A DNA stretch of 64,000 bases from Hofstenia miamia (Eukaryota > Xenacoelomorpha > Acoela). Numbering within the stretch: the first letter of the stretch is position 1; each line of letters opens with the position of its first letter. The stretch is taken from contig SCFE01000107.1 in the NCBI GenBank assembly GCA_004352715.1, forward strand, positions 30,833-94,832. Direction: 5' to 3'. The position numbers and the translations under genes are program-made. Below are positions 48,392 to 58,823 of the stretch, one piece after another. Below the pieces are notes generated by a model. That model was not told the origin of the DNA, did no database searches, and saw only the letters and a program-made list of their open reading frames with translations.

Positions 48392-49488
48392 TACACACCC
48401 TCCTCAGCTTGCATTATTTTTAGCACAGCTAGTTCTCAATGTACCAGCGTGTCTGCCTTCCAAATTATTGATTCGCCTGTTGATCAGCCCATGTGTTTTT
48501 TTCAAATTCGACTTGTTTTGTCATCTTCAAGACTGCATCTTGTTCAGTTGTCACTGTATTTGCATATTTTAAAAATTTCGCCTCTTGAATGTCCTCAGCT
48601 ATTGGCATGATTTCTCTTAGTTTGTTGATTTTCTGTGAGAATATTTCATAGTATTTCTGATATAGTTGTATTCCTTTGATTGTATCATTAGTGTCATTTG
48701 TGCATTGGCCCTGCTCATGTGGGTTAAGTCTTCTCTGATCTGGTTGTCTGGGTAGAAGAACAAAAATACCTTTCTTAGCTTGCAGGTGTTCACTACATCT
48801 TCATAGAAGAAGCTAATGTTGTCTCTTACTTCTTGTTTGGTTATGTTGTTGGGATTGTTCTTGTTAATTCACATCATTATGATTTCAACTCTTTTTGTCA
48901 CGTCATAGTAATGGTACTTTCTTTCCCAGATGTCTGTCCATACAAAGTTGTTCACCCCAGAGAATAGCATTATTGCTTTTGGAGTCTGACTTTCTATTTC
49001 TTTCCTGAGATCTTGTAGTTGTATGTTGATAGGTTTCCCTTGTGTGTACAATTGATATGGCGTTATCATGCCTTCAATGTATACTCCCTCTTTGTTGTTG
49101 TTCTTCAACATTGTCTTTCAACTTCTTATAGTCATCACGTTCTATTATTGCTTTTGCCTTTTTCTCTGTATTCATGTATGATTTATATTTGTGCCAGAAT
49201 GTTTTTGTGACTTTAACTTCTTTTGGTAGTCTCCAGCATGGGAGGACCATTCATATCACAATCCTTTCTGGTGGTGCGCAGATTAAGATCCTTGTTTCAA
49301 TTTGTCTTTCAATGTGTGGGTATGAACCTTTGATTGTCGGTGCTGTTGCTAGGCCTATTGTTACAGTTACAGGGTAATTCATTTTCACTTCCAGGATGGT
49401 ATTCCAGAATGCTTGTGTGAGTCCCCTTCTACTTAGTTTTAATTGTATTTCTTCTTTGATGTCTATTCTTGCTGTTATACATTAGACA

Positions 49489-50547
49489 TCTACTGCCAAC
49501 TGGTTGTATGGTTTTAATAATTCTTCCAGTTCCATTCTCGTAAATGCTTCTGTAAACATCAACTTCATTGTTGCCACCATTTGTTGTTCTCTAATGTTTT
49601 GGAAATTCCTTTCTTTGATACCACTGATTTCTCTGGTGACTTTTATTTCAACTAGGAACCATTCATCATCCATATCAATCCATTCTATTGTTCTTGCTGG
49701 GCTTATTTCTCCCCACTTTTCTATGTTTATCCTGTTGATTGTCTGCTGAGTTTTATGAGACAACAGTAGTTGTGAGGATGTTAACAACTTCTCCTCTTCC
49801 ATTATTTCTGCTTGTGTCTTTGTGACCATCTCACAGACCTCCACTGGTTCAATTATTCCTCCTTGTTTCATCATTTCCGCACTTTGTATAATTTTTGTGA
49901 ATGTGCATCATGGGCTGTCTTTTTTGTATCTTTCCATTTCACATTCAAGTATTTTCTGCACATTCTTTTGTACTACTGTTTTCCGAATTTCTTCTGTGCT
50001 TGCTAGTTTCCATTTAANTCTACTGCCAACTGGTTGTATGGTTTTAATAATTCTTCCAGTTCCATTCTCGTAAATGCTTCTGTAAACATCAACTTCATTG
50101 TTGCCACCATTTGTTGTTCTCTAATGTTTTGGAAATTCCTTTCTTTGATACCACTGATTTCTCTGGTGACTTTTATTTCAACTAGGAACCATTCATCATC
50201 CATATCAATCCATTCTATTGTTCTTGCTGGGCTTATTTCTCCCCACTTTTCTATGTTTATCCTGTTGATTGTCTGCTGAGTTTTATGAGACAACAGTAGT
50301 TGTGAGGATGTTAACAACTTCTCCTCTTCCATTATTTCTGCTTGTGTCTTTGTGACCATCTCACAGACCTCCACTGGTTCAATTATTCCTCCTTGTTTCA
50401 TCATTTCCGCACTTTGTATAATTTTTGTGAATGTGCATCATGGGCTGTCTTTTTTGTATCTTTCCATTTCACATTCAAGTATTTTCTGCACATTCTTTTG
50501 TACTACTGTTTTCCGAATTTCTTCTGTGCTTGCTAGTTTCCATTTAA
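49489..50547. repeat. 529-bp assembly duplication around single N at 50018
   Basis: 49489-50017 equals 50019-50547. Lies within ORF3 of Gyp-B. Confidence 0.93.
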
Positions 50548-51252
50548 TGATTTTTCTTGTAGTTATCCATGGTTGGTTTTCCATTTGTCTCAGTCGTGTT
50601 TTGGATGTCACTCCCCACATATATTTCTTCATTGGTTCATCAAATATTGTGATTTTGCTTGGACATATCCCCAACTTGTTAGCTATATCTATTATCAACA
50701 TTTTCCCCATTGGGCTCTCATTCATTATCATTTGGCTGAGTATTTTTTCCATTGTCTGTACTCGTTTTTCCAATCTATTTGGTGACTCCAGCCTTTCAAT
50801 GTGACCTTTTAATAACCAATTTTTTGTTTGTGTGTTGATTGGAGCCATTACTATTTCGAATTTTTTCACTTTTGCTAACTTGTGTCAGATGTGCCATGAG
50901 ATTGGAAGTTTTATTACTGTTTCTTCAGTTGTGAATATTGCCAATATCCATGCTGCTGTTCTGAAGTGGATTTCTGGTGCATTTTTCTCTTCAAATATTA
51001 ACTGTTTGAGGTCTTTTTTCATATTTAGCTCATAGGCTCTGTTAACCTCTGTCAATGCTATCTCTACCAATTTGTGGAATTTTTGTTATGGCGCCTCAAT
51101 TTTTATTTCGAGCATACTCCCTTCCACTTTTTGTTGCAGTTTCATATTTTTTCCATATTTTCTGGATCTGTTGTAGATGCTCTTGCTGTTGTATTAGGCT
51201 ACATTTTATGAATAGTGTGTTGGCCTTGTCTATGCTATCTGTGTCTGCCATC

Positions 51253-52419
51253 AGCTTGATCATTTTTGTTTGTTTATAGAGGTCAATCACAATGCATGGG
51301 TCTACCATTATTCTATAGATCTGCGCCCAGTAGTCTATTTGTAGATCAAATCAAAGTAGTTCTGGAATGTTTGTGCCTTCTGGTGCTTTCTCCCAAGGGA
51401 AGATATTTTCTGTTTGCATGCATGCATCTAGTAGGTGTCTTGGGATGTTGTTGATTGTCAACCTCATGATTATTACTGCTCTCACCTTCTGTACTTTTGC
51501 CATTCATAGTGTTTCATTGATCTTCTTCTCCAGATTTTTTGAGTATTCTTTTTCCTTCAATATGTGTGTGATTGTAAGGTTTTTCTCATCCATGATTATT
51601 TCCGGTATCTCTGCTATTTTATCTTTGTATGCCATTATAGCTTGTGTTGTCTCCAGTGTGAAATCTTCGCCAAATATGATGTGCACTGTGCTTTGCATAT
51701 ATGGTCTTTCCAATGTTTCATTCATTTCTTGTGGGTAGCTTATTATCACATTTACTTTTGGTCTGTTGTTGGCATCAAGCACTATTGGTAGATTTTTTAC
51801 TTTGAGTTTCATGACTTTCCTTATGTGTGCTTTTGNAGCTTGATCATTTTTGTTTGTTTATAGAGGTCAATCACAATGCATGGGTCTACCATTATTCTAT
51901 AGATCTGCGCCCAGTAGTCTATTTGTAGATCAAATCAAAGTAGTTCTGGAATGTTTGTGCCTTCTGGTGCTTTCTCCCAAGGGAAGATATTTTCTGTTTG
52001 CATGCATGCATCTAGTAGGTGTCTTGGGATGTTGTTGATTGTCAACCTCATGATTATTACTGCTCTCACCTTCTGTACTTTTGCCATTCATAGTGTTTCA
52101 TTGATCTTCTTCTCCAGATTTTTTTAGTATTCTTTTTCCTTCAATATGTGTGTGATTGTAAGGTTTTTCTCATCCATGATTATTTCCGGTATCTCTGCTA
52201 TTTTATCTTTGTATGCCATTATAGCTTGTGTTGTCTCCAGTGTGAAATCTTCGCCAAATATGATGTGCACTGTGCTTTGCATATATGGTCTTTCCAATGT
52301 TTCATTCATTTCTTGTGGGTAGCTTATTATCACATTTACTTTTGGTCTGTTGTTGGCATCAAGCACTATTGGTAGATTTTTTACTTTGAGTTTCATGACT
52401 TTCCTTATGTGTGCTTTTG
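51253..52419. repeat. 583-bp assembly duplication around single N at 51836
   Basis: 51253-51835 matches 51837-52419. One base differs in TTTTTTGAGTATTC versus TTTTTTTAGTATTC, which makes a stop codon in ORF3 in the second version only. Confidence 0.93.
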
Positions 52420-52658
52420 TTTCTGGGGATAGTTTTGCAAATGCATTGTAATGCATTTTCAATGTTCCAATAAAATAGGGGTGTAATGTTTCTCCATCAT
52501 TTTTAGACATCTGTTTTTCTCTTTCCTTAGATTGTACAGTTCTCTCCAAGGTGGTTTCTGAGGAGGCATGTAGCTGGGTCATCCATAATGGTAATCTGCT
52601 GGTGCTCAGTTCACAGTCCATGGGCTGTGAATCTGTGCTGATAGTTTCTACTGATTTG

Positions 52659-53026
52659 CCCTTGAATTGGCTCACAGTTACTCCTATCAGCACTTGACCA
52701 GTTGTGGTTCCTGTGGGGATAGCATCAGCCTTGAATTGCTTTCATATCTCCATAGTTCTTCCACCACTTACACCTTCCTCTGCAACTCCCAGTGTCTCAC
52801 CACCCTTGAATTGGCGTCATGGACTCTGGGAAGGAAAGTTGAGCTGCTGTGCACCAGTTTTCTGCATGCCCTTGAATCAGTGGTGCAGATTGCTGGTGGG
52901 AGAGGCTTTTTGTCCATTGGTCTCCCTGCCCTTGAATCGGCCTTGGTGACTACTAGGACGCCTTCTCACTCTATGTTGTCTATTCATTGGTTCCTCATTC
53001 TCATCCCTTCTGCCCTGGAGTCAACA
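52659..53026 (-). repeat. Recurring 14-bp motif in the integrase-ORF3 linker
   Basis: Variants of CCCTTGAATTGGCY occur at 52659, 52728, 52804, 52869, 52929 and 53013, spaced 60-84 bp. On the coding strand the core is RATTCAAGGGC, which can be read as QFKG where in frame. Sequence between the motifs is not repeated. The same motif recurs three times in the protease-RT linker at 58003-58115. Confidence 0.7.
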
Positions 53027-53265
53027 TCTGGTTTGAGAACTTCTGCAAACTCTCCTTCTCCTGTTTGTGGTTGAGAGTTCCTCTGGTTGTTGATTCCTGT
53101 GCACTCTTTTCTTCATTGGTGGGTGCATCATTTTCCTCTAGTTTCCTAAATTCAGTTAGTAAATTTATATCCCATATTTCAGGGTAATATATAGGTTTAT
53201 TTCTTGCTGTCCTTTGGAGCAGCACTCTCTGTCTCATAGTGTCATTTCCAATATCCGCTGTGTAT

Positions 53266-54401
53266 TCATCTATCTAAATCATACATATCATATATAATTT
53301 CATTGCTATTAATTTGGCATATTTTGAATTTGGCGTTCTTATCTATCTTTGTCTCTTTGATGTCTGCTGTTGCTCTCCTCTGGTTTTGGAAATGTAATAG
53401 TCTATTGTTATCTAGCATGTGTTCATTATTCAGTAGTGTTTGTGTTATTGTGTGAGGGCCAGACCATACTGTTTTCAACTTCCAGAATTGGTTTGTGTCT
53501 GTGAGTTTGATTGGTATGAACACATATACTTTATCTCCTACTTTGTGTGTGTGCCCATAAATTTTTTATTGTAATTATGCTGCTGTCTCACTGCTGATTT
53601 CTTTATGTTTTGGCACATTGTTTCATTTGGTTCTTCAGTTGTTTTATGTATTCATTATCAAACTTTCCACTGTAGTTAGTGTATTGCATTGAAAGCAGGG
53701 TTGCTGCTTCTCTTCCAAACATTGCCTTGAATGGTGAGACTCCCATCATTGTGTGTACTGAGGTGTTGTAATAGTATTCAATCATCTGGATGACTTCTCT
53801 CCATCTGCTTCCCCCTATCCTTGATGTTGCTAATCTAATTAACTTGATTAGTGTTCAATTGAGTTGCTCCACTGCTCCATTGGTGGTACGCAGTTGTCCA
53901 TTTGCTTGTGATTTCCAGGAGTTTTGCCATCACTTGAAAAAGTCCACTCTTGAATTGGGGCCCCCTTATCTGTTATAATTGTTTCCATCAGCCTGAGTTT
54001 TAGTATCCATTTTTTAGCACCAGTTCTGCTGTGGTTTCTGCTGTGGTTTCTGTTGTGGTGTTCCTCATTGGGACCATTCTTGCAAATTTTGTAAAATTGT
54101 CTACCATCACCAGTAGATATTGGTAGCCTTTTGCATCCTTCGACAACATTTCCAGGTCTATGTGGACTATTTCATTTGGTTGTGTTGCAATAATTTTCTC
54201 TAGTGGTGCTCTTTTCATCAGAAAATGTTGCTTGTTGTTAAAGAGGCATGTCATGCACTTGTTAATAATGTCTTTGGTAACTTTCCTCACAGCTGTCATT
54301 ATAAACCTTGCATTGAAGGTTTTCTCTGTCTGTGTGATTCCCAGGTGGCCCTTCTCATGTATCTTCCTTATCAACTCTCTTTTGAAATAGTCTGGTATCA
54401 C
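53266..54401 (-). pseudogene. Gyp-B integrase
   Basis: Integrase inserts the element cDNA. The frame 54401-54000 has the HHCC finger (IHEKGHLGITQTEKTF ... INKCMTC) and HIDLEMLSKDAKGYQYLLV with the first catalytic Asp. TDKGAP near 53960 provides the second Asp. VEQLN followed by TLIKLI near 53860 provides the Glu. IEYYYNTSVHTMMGVSPFKA follows (53785-53603). The tail at 53523-53266 has FWKLKTVWSGPHTI, a GPY/F-like module typical of Ty3/gypsy. Several frame breaks. Confidence 0.82.
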
Positions 54402-54434
54402 AATCCAGTTATTGTTGGCTTCAACATATAGTAA

Positions 54435-56012
54435 TCAGTTCCTGTTGATTTTCCACTTGTAGCATTCGTAGTATCTGGCCATTAATTTTGATTGTGTTGT
54501 CTGAGGTTCTTCTATCTTTTTTATTATTTCACTAAGGATTATGTCATCTCTTTGTTTGTCCACTATTTCTTTTTCAGATATTTCTTCCCTCATTAGTATT
54601 GGTAGCACAGCTTGGACTTTTTTGTCCACGTTTATTTCTGGCAGTCCTTCATACTCAGTGTGTGGCAAAAATTGGAATTGTTTTTTCTCTCCATCTATTT
54701 TTACTGCGTCTCTCTGGTATTCCAGTAGTGATGTCCAGAAGTCTGCATTGTTATCTAGTGTGCCTTTCCTATGCTCAATTGTGAATGTGAACTTGTTTAA
54801 ATATTCAATCCATCATGACACTATTCCAGACTTATCTCCAGAAACCTTCTGCAACCAAGCTAATCTGCTGTTGTCTGTGTGTACTCTAAACTCTCTACCA
54901 ATGAGGAAGTGTTGAAATTTTTTAATACTTTTAATTAATGTGAGCATCTCTACTTTGGTAGATCTGTAATTTTCTTCACTTGCTCTCAGCTTGCAACTGA
55001 AAAACTGAATAGGAACTTCTTTTCCATTTTTCACTTGTCCCAGTGTGGCCATGATCACCACTTTGCTTGCATCACAATCTAGTGTGAATTGTTCATTGTA
55101 GTCTGGTGTGTTATGGGATGGTAGTTTCACCAATTCTTCTTTGATATTATTCAGTTCTTCCTGCTCCTGTCAGGTCCATATGAATGGTACTGATTTTCTC
55201 AGTAATCTGGTCATCTTTGCTGTCTTACCAGCTATGTTCAGAATGCAAATCCCATAATAATTGAAGAATCCCATAATCCTCTGTATGTCTTTCTTGTTGT
55301 TTGGCTTTTCTATTTTCCAGATCATTTCTCTGGCATTATCCTTCATGCATATCCTGCCTTTCTCTATGGTTCTTCAAAGAAATACTATTTTCTCTTTGAG
55401 AATGTTGCATTTATTCCCATTAATTCAAAGTCCTGCATTTTCTAGGATTGTTAGCATTCTTTCCAATTTTTCCAGGTGTTCTTGGACTGTGTTGCTTGTG
55501 ACTATGATGTCATCTATATAGGCGTCAACCCCTTCCTCCATTCTGTGTGTCTTATTTTTTAGTACCTTCCTTATTGTAGAATCATGCCAACTCGCTGTGA
55601 NCAGTAGTGATGTCCAGAAGTCTGCATTGTTATCTAGTGTGCCTTTCCTATGCTCAATTGTGAATGTGAACTTGTTTAAATATTCAATCCATCATGACAC
55701 TATTCCAGACTTATCTCCAGAAACCTTCTGCAACCAAGCTAATCTGCTGTTGTCTGTGTGTACTCTAAACTCTCTACCAATGAGGAAGTGTTGAAATTTT
55801 TTAATACTTTTAATTAATGTGAGCATCTCTACTTTGGTAGATCTGTAATTTTCTTCACTTGCTCTCAGCTTGCAACTGAAAAACTGAATAGGAACTTCTT
55901 TTCCATTTTTCACTTGTCCCAGTGTGGCCATGATCACCACTTTGCTTGCATCACAATCTAGTGTGAATTGTTCATTGTAGTCTGGTGTGTTATGGGATGG
56001 TAGTTTCACCAA
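54435..56012 (-). pseudogene. Gyp-B RNase H and spacer
   Basis: RNase H begins with FTLDCDASKVVIMATLGQ and contains IQFFSCKLRASEENYRSTK and FRVHTDNSRLAWLQKVSGD, the usual gypsy RNase H order. It would remove the RNA strand during reverse transcription. It appears twice, at 54813-55133 and 55692-56012, because of the contig join at 55601. The spacer to integrase is at 54668-54435. Confidence 0.82.
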
Positions 56013-56479
56013 TTCTTCTTTGATATTATTCAGTTCTTCCTGCTCCTGTCAGGTCCATATGAATGGTACTGATTTTCTCAGTAATCTGGTCATCTTTGCT
56101 GTCTTACCAGCTATGTTCAGAATGCAAATCCCATAATAATTGAAGAATCCCATAATCCTCTGTATGTCTTTCTTGTTGTTTGGCTTTTCTATTTTCCAGA
56201 TCATTTCTCTGGCATTATCCTTCATGCATATCCTGCCTTTCTCTATGGTTCTTCAAAGAAATACTATTTTCTCTTTGAGAATGTTGCATTTATTCCCATT
56301 AATTCAAAGTCCTGCATTTTCTAGGATTGTTAGCATTCTTTCCAATTTTTCCAGGTGTTCTTGGACTGTGTTGCTTGTGACTATGATGTCATCTATATAG
56401 GCGTCAACCCCTTCCTCCATTCTGTGTGTCTTATTTTTTAGTACCTTCCTTATTGTAGAATCATGCCAACTCGCCGTGA
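54723..56479. repeat. 878-bp assembly duplication around single N at 55601
   Basis: 54723-55600 equals 55602-56479 except for one base near the end (CTCGCTGTGA versus CTCGCCGTGA). Confidence 0.93.
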
Positions 56480-56486
56480 TGGCCAT
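56304..56486 (-). pseudogene. Gyp-B reverse transcriptase, second half (YIDD box)
   Basis: The block DSTIRKVLKN, then DAYIDDIIVTSNTVQEHLEK, is the catalytic YxDD region and following helix. It is cut off from the first half by about 0.9 kb of unrelated DNA. Low-coordinate continuation toward 55140 carries the RT connection region in broken frames. Confidence 0.8.
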
Positions 56487-57386
56487 ACTTAGAGAAAACT
56501 GTTACTTTTCTTAGGTTAAACATAACGCGAGGTTGACAATTTTCCAATTTCTCTCCTCTACTGTAAATGCGTGGTTCATTAACTTATTTAATATACTGGA
56601 GCCTTTGTAGCTACTTAGTTAACCAAACTTATTTAGATCAAGCAGAGAGATTAGAGAACAGGATCAACGCTCAAATAGAAGCGGCGCACTCTCAGGAACA
56701 CAATCACCAGCTGCATCTTACCAATGTAACTGCCAACGTAGTAAAGAGAACAATAATGGAATGGTGATGTGCATAATGAACTCAGTGTAATGGTGATTGC
56801 AACTACCTAACAATTTAGTGCATTGATTGTTTTTGTTATTATGAGCTAATGCAATAAACAAAATGTCGCAACCATTCTGCTGTGGTAGCTTATTATGAGG
56901 CCCTACATTTAATAACCCTACATATAGATAAATAGATAACAGCCCTTTGTACATGTAAACAATCAATGCCGTCAGCAAGAAATAAGAAATATAAGTCGGC
57001 CGAAGGTCTCCCTTACAGAACATTGAGCAACATGTANCAATTATTACATCCAATGCATTATATTTATAGCACTTTTTGATAAACAATTAAACACTCGACA
57101 AGTACCTGCTATTCTTTCTTGTTGACAGTTTTCCCTCACTTTAATATTTCTGTTAATTTTACGCAACGTCAGCTTTAATTTGACTATGCTGTTTGACCAT
57201 CTTTTGTTTTGTCAAATACCGTCGAGTATAATTTTAAGTATTAACTGCACAAAACATTTTACAAACTGAATAATCAATCCTATCATGATTTACAATTAAT
57301 CATTATAATCAATAATAATTTTAGTCTTTGTTTCTTCATTCTTTTCCTCTCATCCTGACCAATCATGATAGTCTTGATAGATTATG
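56487..57386. mobile_element. Unidentified ~0.9-kb insertion in Gyp-B reverse transcriptase
   Basis: Gyp-C keeps the FQHYATHVLRN-to-YMDD stretch contiguous; Gyp-B has 0.9 kb here. On the coding strand the insert starts near TGTGACATAATC and ends near GCGAGTTGG(CA). CATAA and CATGA flank it, a possible imperfect 5-bp duplication. Composition is more complex than the element around it. A single N lies at 57037 without duplicated flanks. No coding region recognised. Confidence 0.55.
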
Positions 57387-58049
57387 TCACATTATGTACC
57401 TCTGAAAGGTTGCTGGTGCATTACAGAGTCCAAACGCCATATATATCCATTCATATAGCCTATATGGAGTTATAAATGCTGTCTTCTTGATGTCATCCTC
57501 TTCCATCTTTACTTGCCAGTAGGCCTTACATAAATCCAGTGTTGTAAAATATTTATGCTTACTGGCTTCATAGAGCAGGTCCTCTATCCATGGTAGAGGA
57601 TATGAATCCTTTTTTGTCACTTCATTATATTTGCAAAAATCTATGCATATGTGATACTTATCTTCCTGCTTTACAAATATGGTTGGTGCTGCATATGAGC
57701 TCTCACATGGGCAGATAATTTTGTTGTCAATTAGTTCTTCCAGTATATGATTATATTCATCTTTCATCTGTTTGGGTATCCTTCTGACTGGCAGCTTGAT
57801 TGATTTATGTGCTGTTGTGTCTATTCTGTGTTCCTTGGCCACTGCCTGCCCCATGATTATCTCTCTGTAATTGAATATATGTTTATGTTTTTCTAGCAAT
57901 TTTTTTTGTTTCATGATCTCCTGTTCTTCTAAATGTGGGTAGTCTTTGTTATTTATTTCGGGTGTTCTGTATGTGTCCTCCTCTTCTGCTTTCATCCCAA
58001 TGCCCTTGAGTTGGCCTTTGGGAGTACTTGCGACTTTGATGGTGTTCAT
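57387..58049 (-). pseudogene. Gyp-B reverse transcriptase, first half
   Basis: An uninterrupted 220-codon frame with HRIDTTAHKSIKLPVRRIPK, SYAAPTIFVKQEDKYHICID, SYPLPWIEDLLYEA, FTTLDLCKAYWQVKM (catalytic Asp) and YMAFGLCNAPATFQRY. These are RT motifs of Ty3/gypsy in order. The frame ends exactly where the insertion begins. Confidence 0.87.
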
Positions 58050-58115
58050 CCACTCGCCCTTGAGTCAGCCATGTGGAGTACTATTTGTTTTCATTTCCAA
58101 GTCCTTGAGTTGCTC
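58003..58115 (-). repeat. Recurring 14-bp motif in the protease-RT linker
   Basis: CCCTTGAGTTGGCC at 58003, CCCTTGAGTCAGCC at 58057 and TCCTTGAGTTGCTC at 58102, spaced 54 and 45 bp. On the coding strand two of them read QLKG and QLKD. Each is followed about ten bases later by ATG. Same motif as in the ORF3 linker. Confidence 0.7.
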
Positions 58116-58823
58116 CATCATCATCTTCCAGATGAGTTTGATGTTTGACTTGATGTACTTTCCATATATTCTTACTTGAGATCCCTTTAGGTTAACATTC
58201 CAATTTGTAGCAGTAAGGATCAGTATTCTTCCCTTTCCATGTTTTATTGTGCAGATGCTAGTAAACATTGATACTTGTTTGGTGTTGACACCTTTATTGT
58301 CATATAGCATTATGTCAGCTGTTACCATGTCCCCAGTTTCAATTGTGTGCATCTTCCATTGGTGTGGCTGTAGGTGGATATCTTCCTGCAGTTGAAATGT
58401 GATTGTTTTCTGCTTCCCTTGTTCTTCTTCTATCTCCATTTCTTCTTTTCTTACCATTATAGTTCTGTTGGCATAATTGATGACACATCCATTCTTTGTC
58501 AGAAAGTCATCACCTAAGATGACCTCATATGGCAACAGATTGTTGTGTGTGTCCACCACCACTAATTATTGTTCAAATGTTGTGTTTGCAATTCTCATCT
58601 GTACTGTGTTTATCATTCCTTTTGTATTGATATATTCTCCTGATGCATTAAGTAGTCTCTTGTTGCAGCTGTTCAAGTCTTCTCATTTAAACCCTAGCTT
58701 CATAGTGCATTCATCAGTGATTATCAACATTGCTGCTCCAGTGTTGATTGTTGCTTTGGTCATTACTCCATTAATTGCTATTGTTATTGTATTTATTGTG
58801 TCGAGATTTATCAGGATCATTAT
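58065..58823 (-). pseudogene. Gyp-B aspartic protease
   Basis: The region 58823-58640 reads ILINLDTINTITIAINGV, then ATINTGAAMLIITDEC. The active-site DTG is NTG, so the catalytic Asp is lost. The frame 58562-58065 has NNLLPYEVILGDDFLTKNG, the second conserved protease block, and an extension of about 130 residues toward RT. One stop separates the two parts. Confidence 0.78.

Larger units (their letters stand above)
48465..52693 (-). pseudogene. Gyp-B ORF3: long novel ORF downstream of integrase
   Basis: From about 52693 to a stop at 48465-48467. After removing two assembly duplications (530 and 584 bp) it is roughly 3.1 kb, near 1,000 codons, in at least six frame segments. The first segment contains ETLHPYFIGTLKMHYN, then NRPKVNVIISYPQEMNETL and STVHIIFGEDFTLETTQAI. 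Later come HKLAKVKKFEIVMAP near 50880, a long Lys/Glu-rich charged middle, and a C-terminal part with DLRKEIESQTPKAIMLFSGV, NNF, YYDVTKRVEI and FLFFYPDNQIRED. The last block arrangement faintly recalls an SGNH hydrolase (GxN motif after a helix-strand), but I see no Ser-Asp-His set. No transmembrane or signal segments appear, so a typical env is unlikely. Function unknown. Confidence 0.65.
48392..58823 (-). mobile_element. Gyp-B: Ty3/gypsy element with long extra ORF, best-preserved copy
   Basis: From high to low coordinates: protease (58.8-58.07 kb), RT first half (58.0-57.39), an insertion (57.39-56.48), RT second half, RNase H, integrase (54.4-53.3), a linker and ORF3 (52.7-48.47). Gag is missing because the copy meets Gyp-C at about 58.82 kb. 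Just past ORF3 a purine run AAGCTGAGGAGGG precedes TGTGTAGGATC near 48390, a possible polypurine tract and LTR start; no second LTR is in the window. Three assembly duplications inflate its length by about 2 kb. Confidence 0.82.

Noticed and set aside
50352-50804. 150-codon hydrophobic plus-strand frame resembling a membrane protein
   Set aside because: It is the complement of the Lys/Glu-rich ORF3 of Gyp-B; complements of charged coding sequence often give hydrophobic frames.
49489-52419. Possible CRISPR-like or satellite array because of repeated segments
   Set aside because: The repeats are two-copy, several hundred bases long and bounded by N, as expected for assembly overlaps; nothing else suggests CRISPR, and the genome is animal.
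52667-53074. Plus-strand frame rich in Ser/Leu with repeated ALES peptides
   Set aside because: It is the complement of the Gyp-B linker; the repetition comes from the 14-bp motif reported separately.
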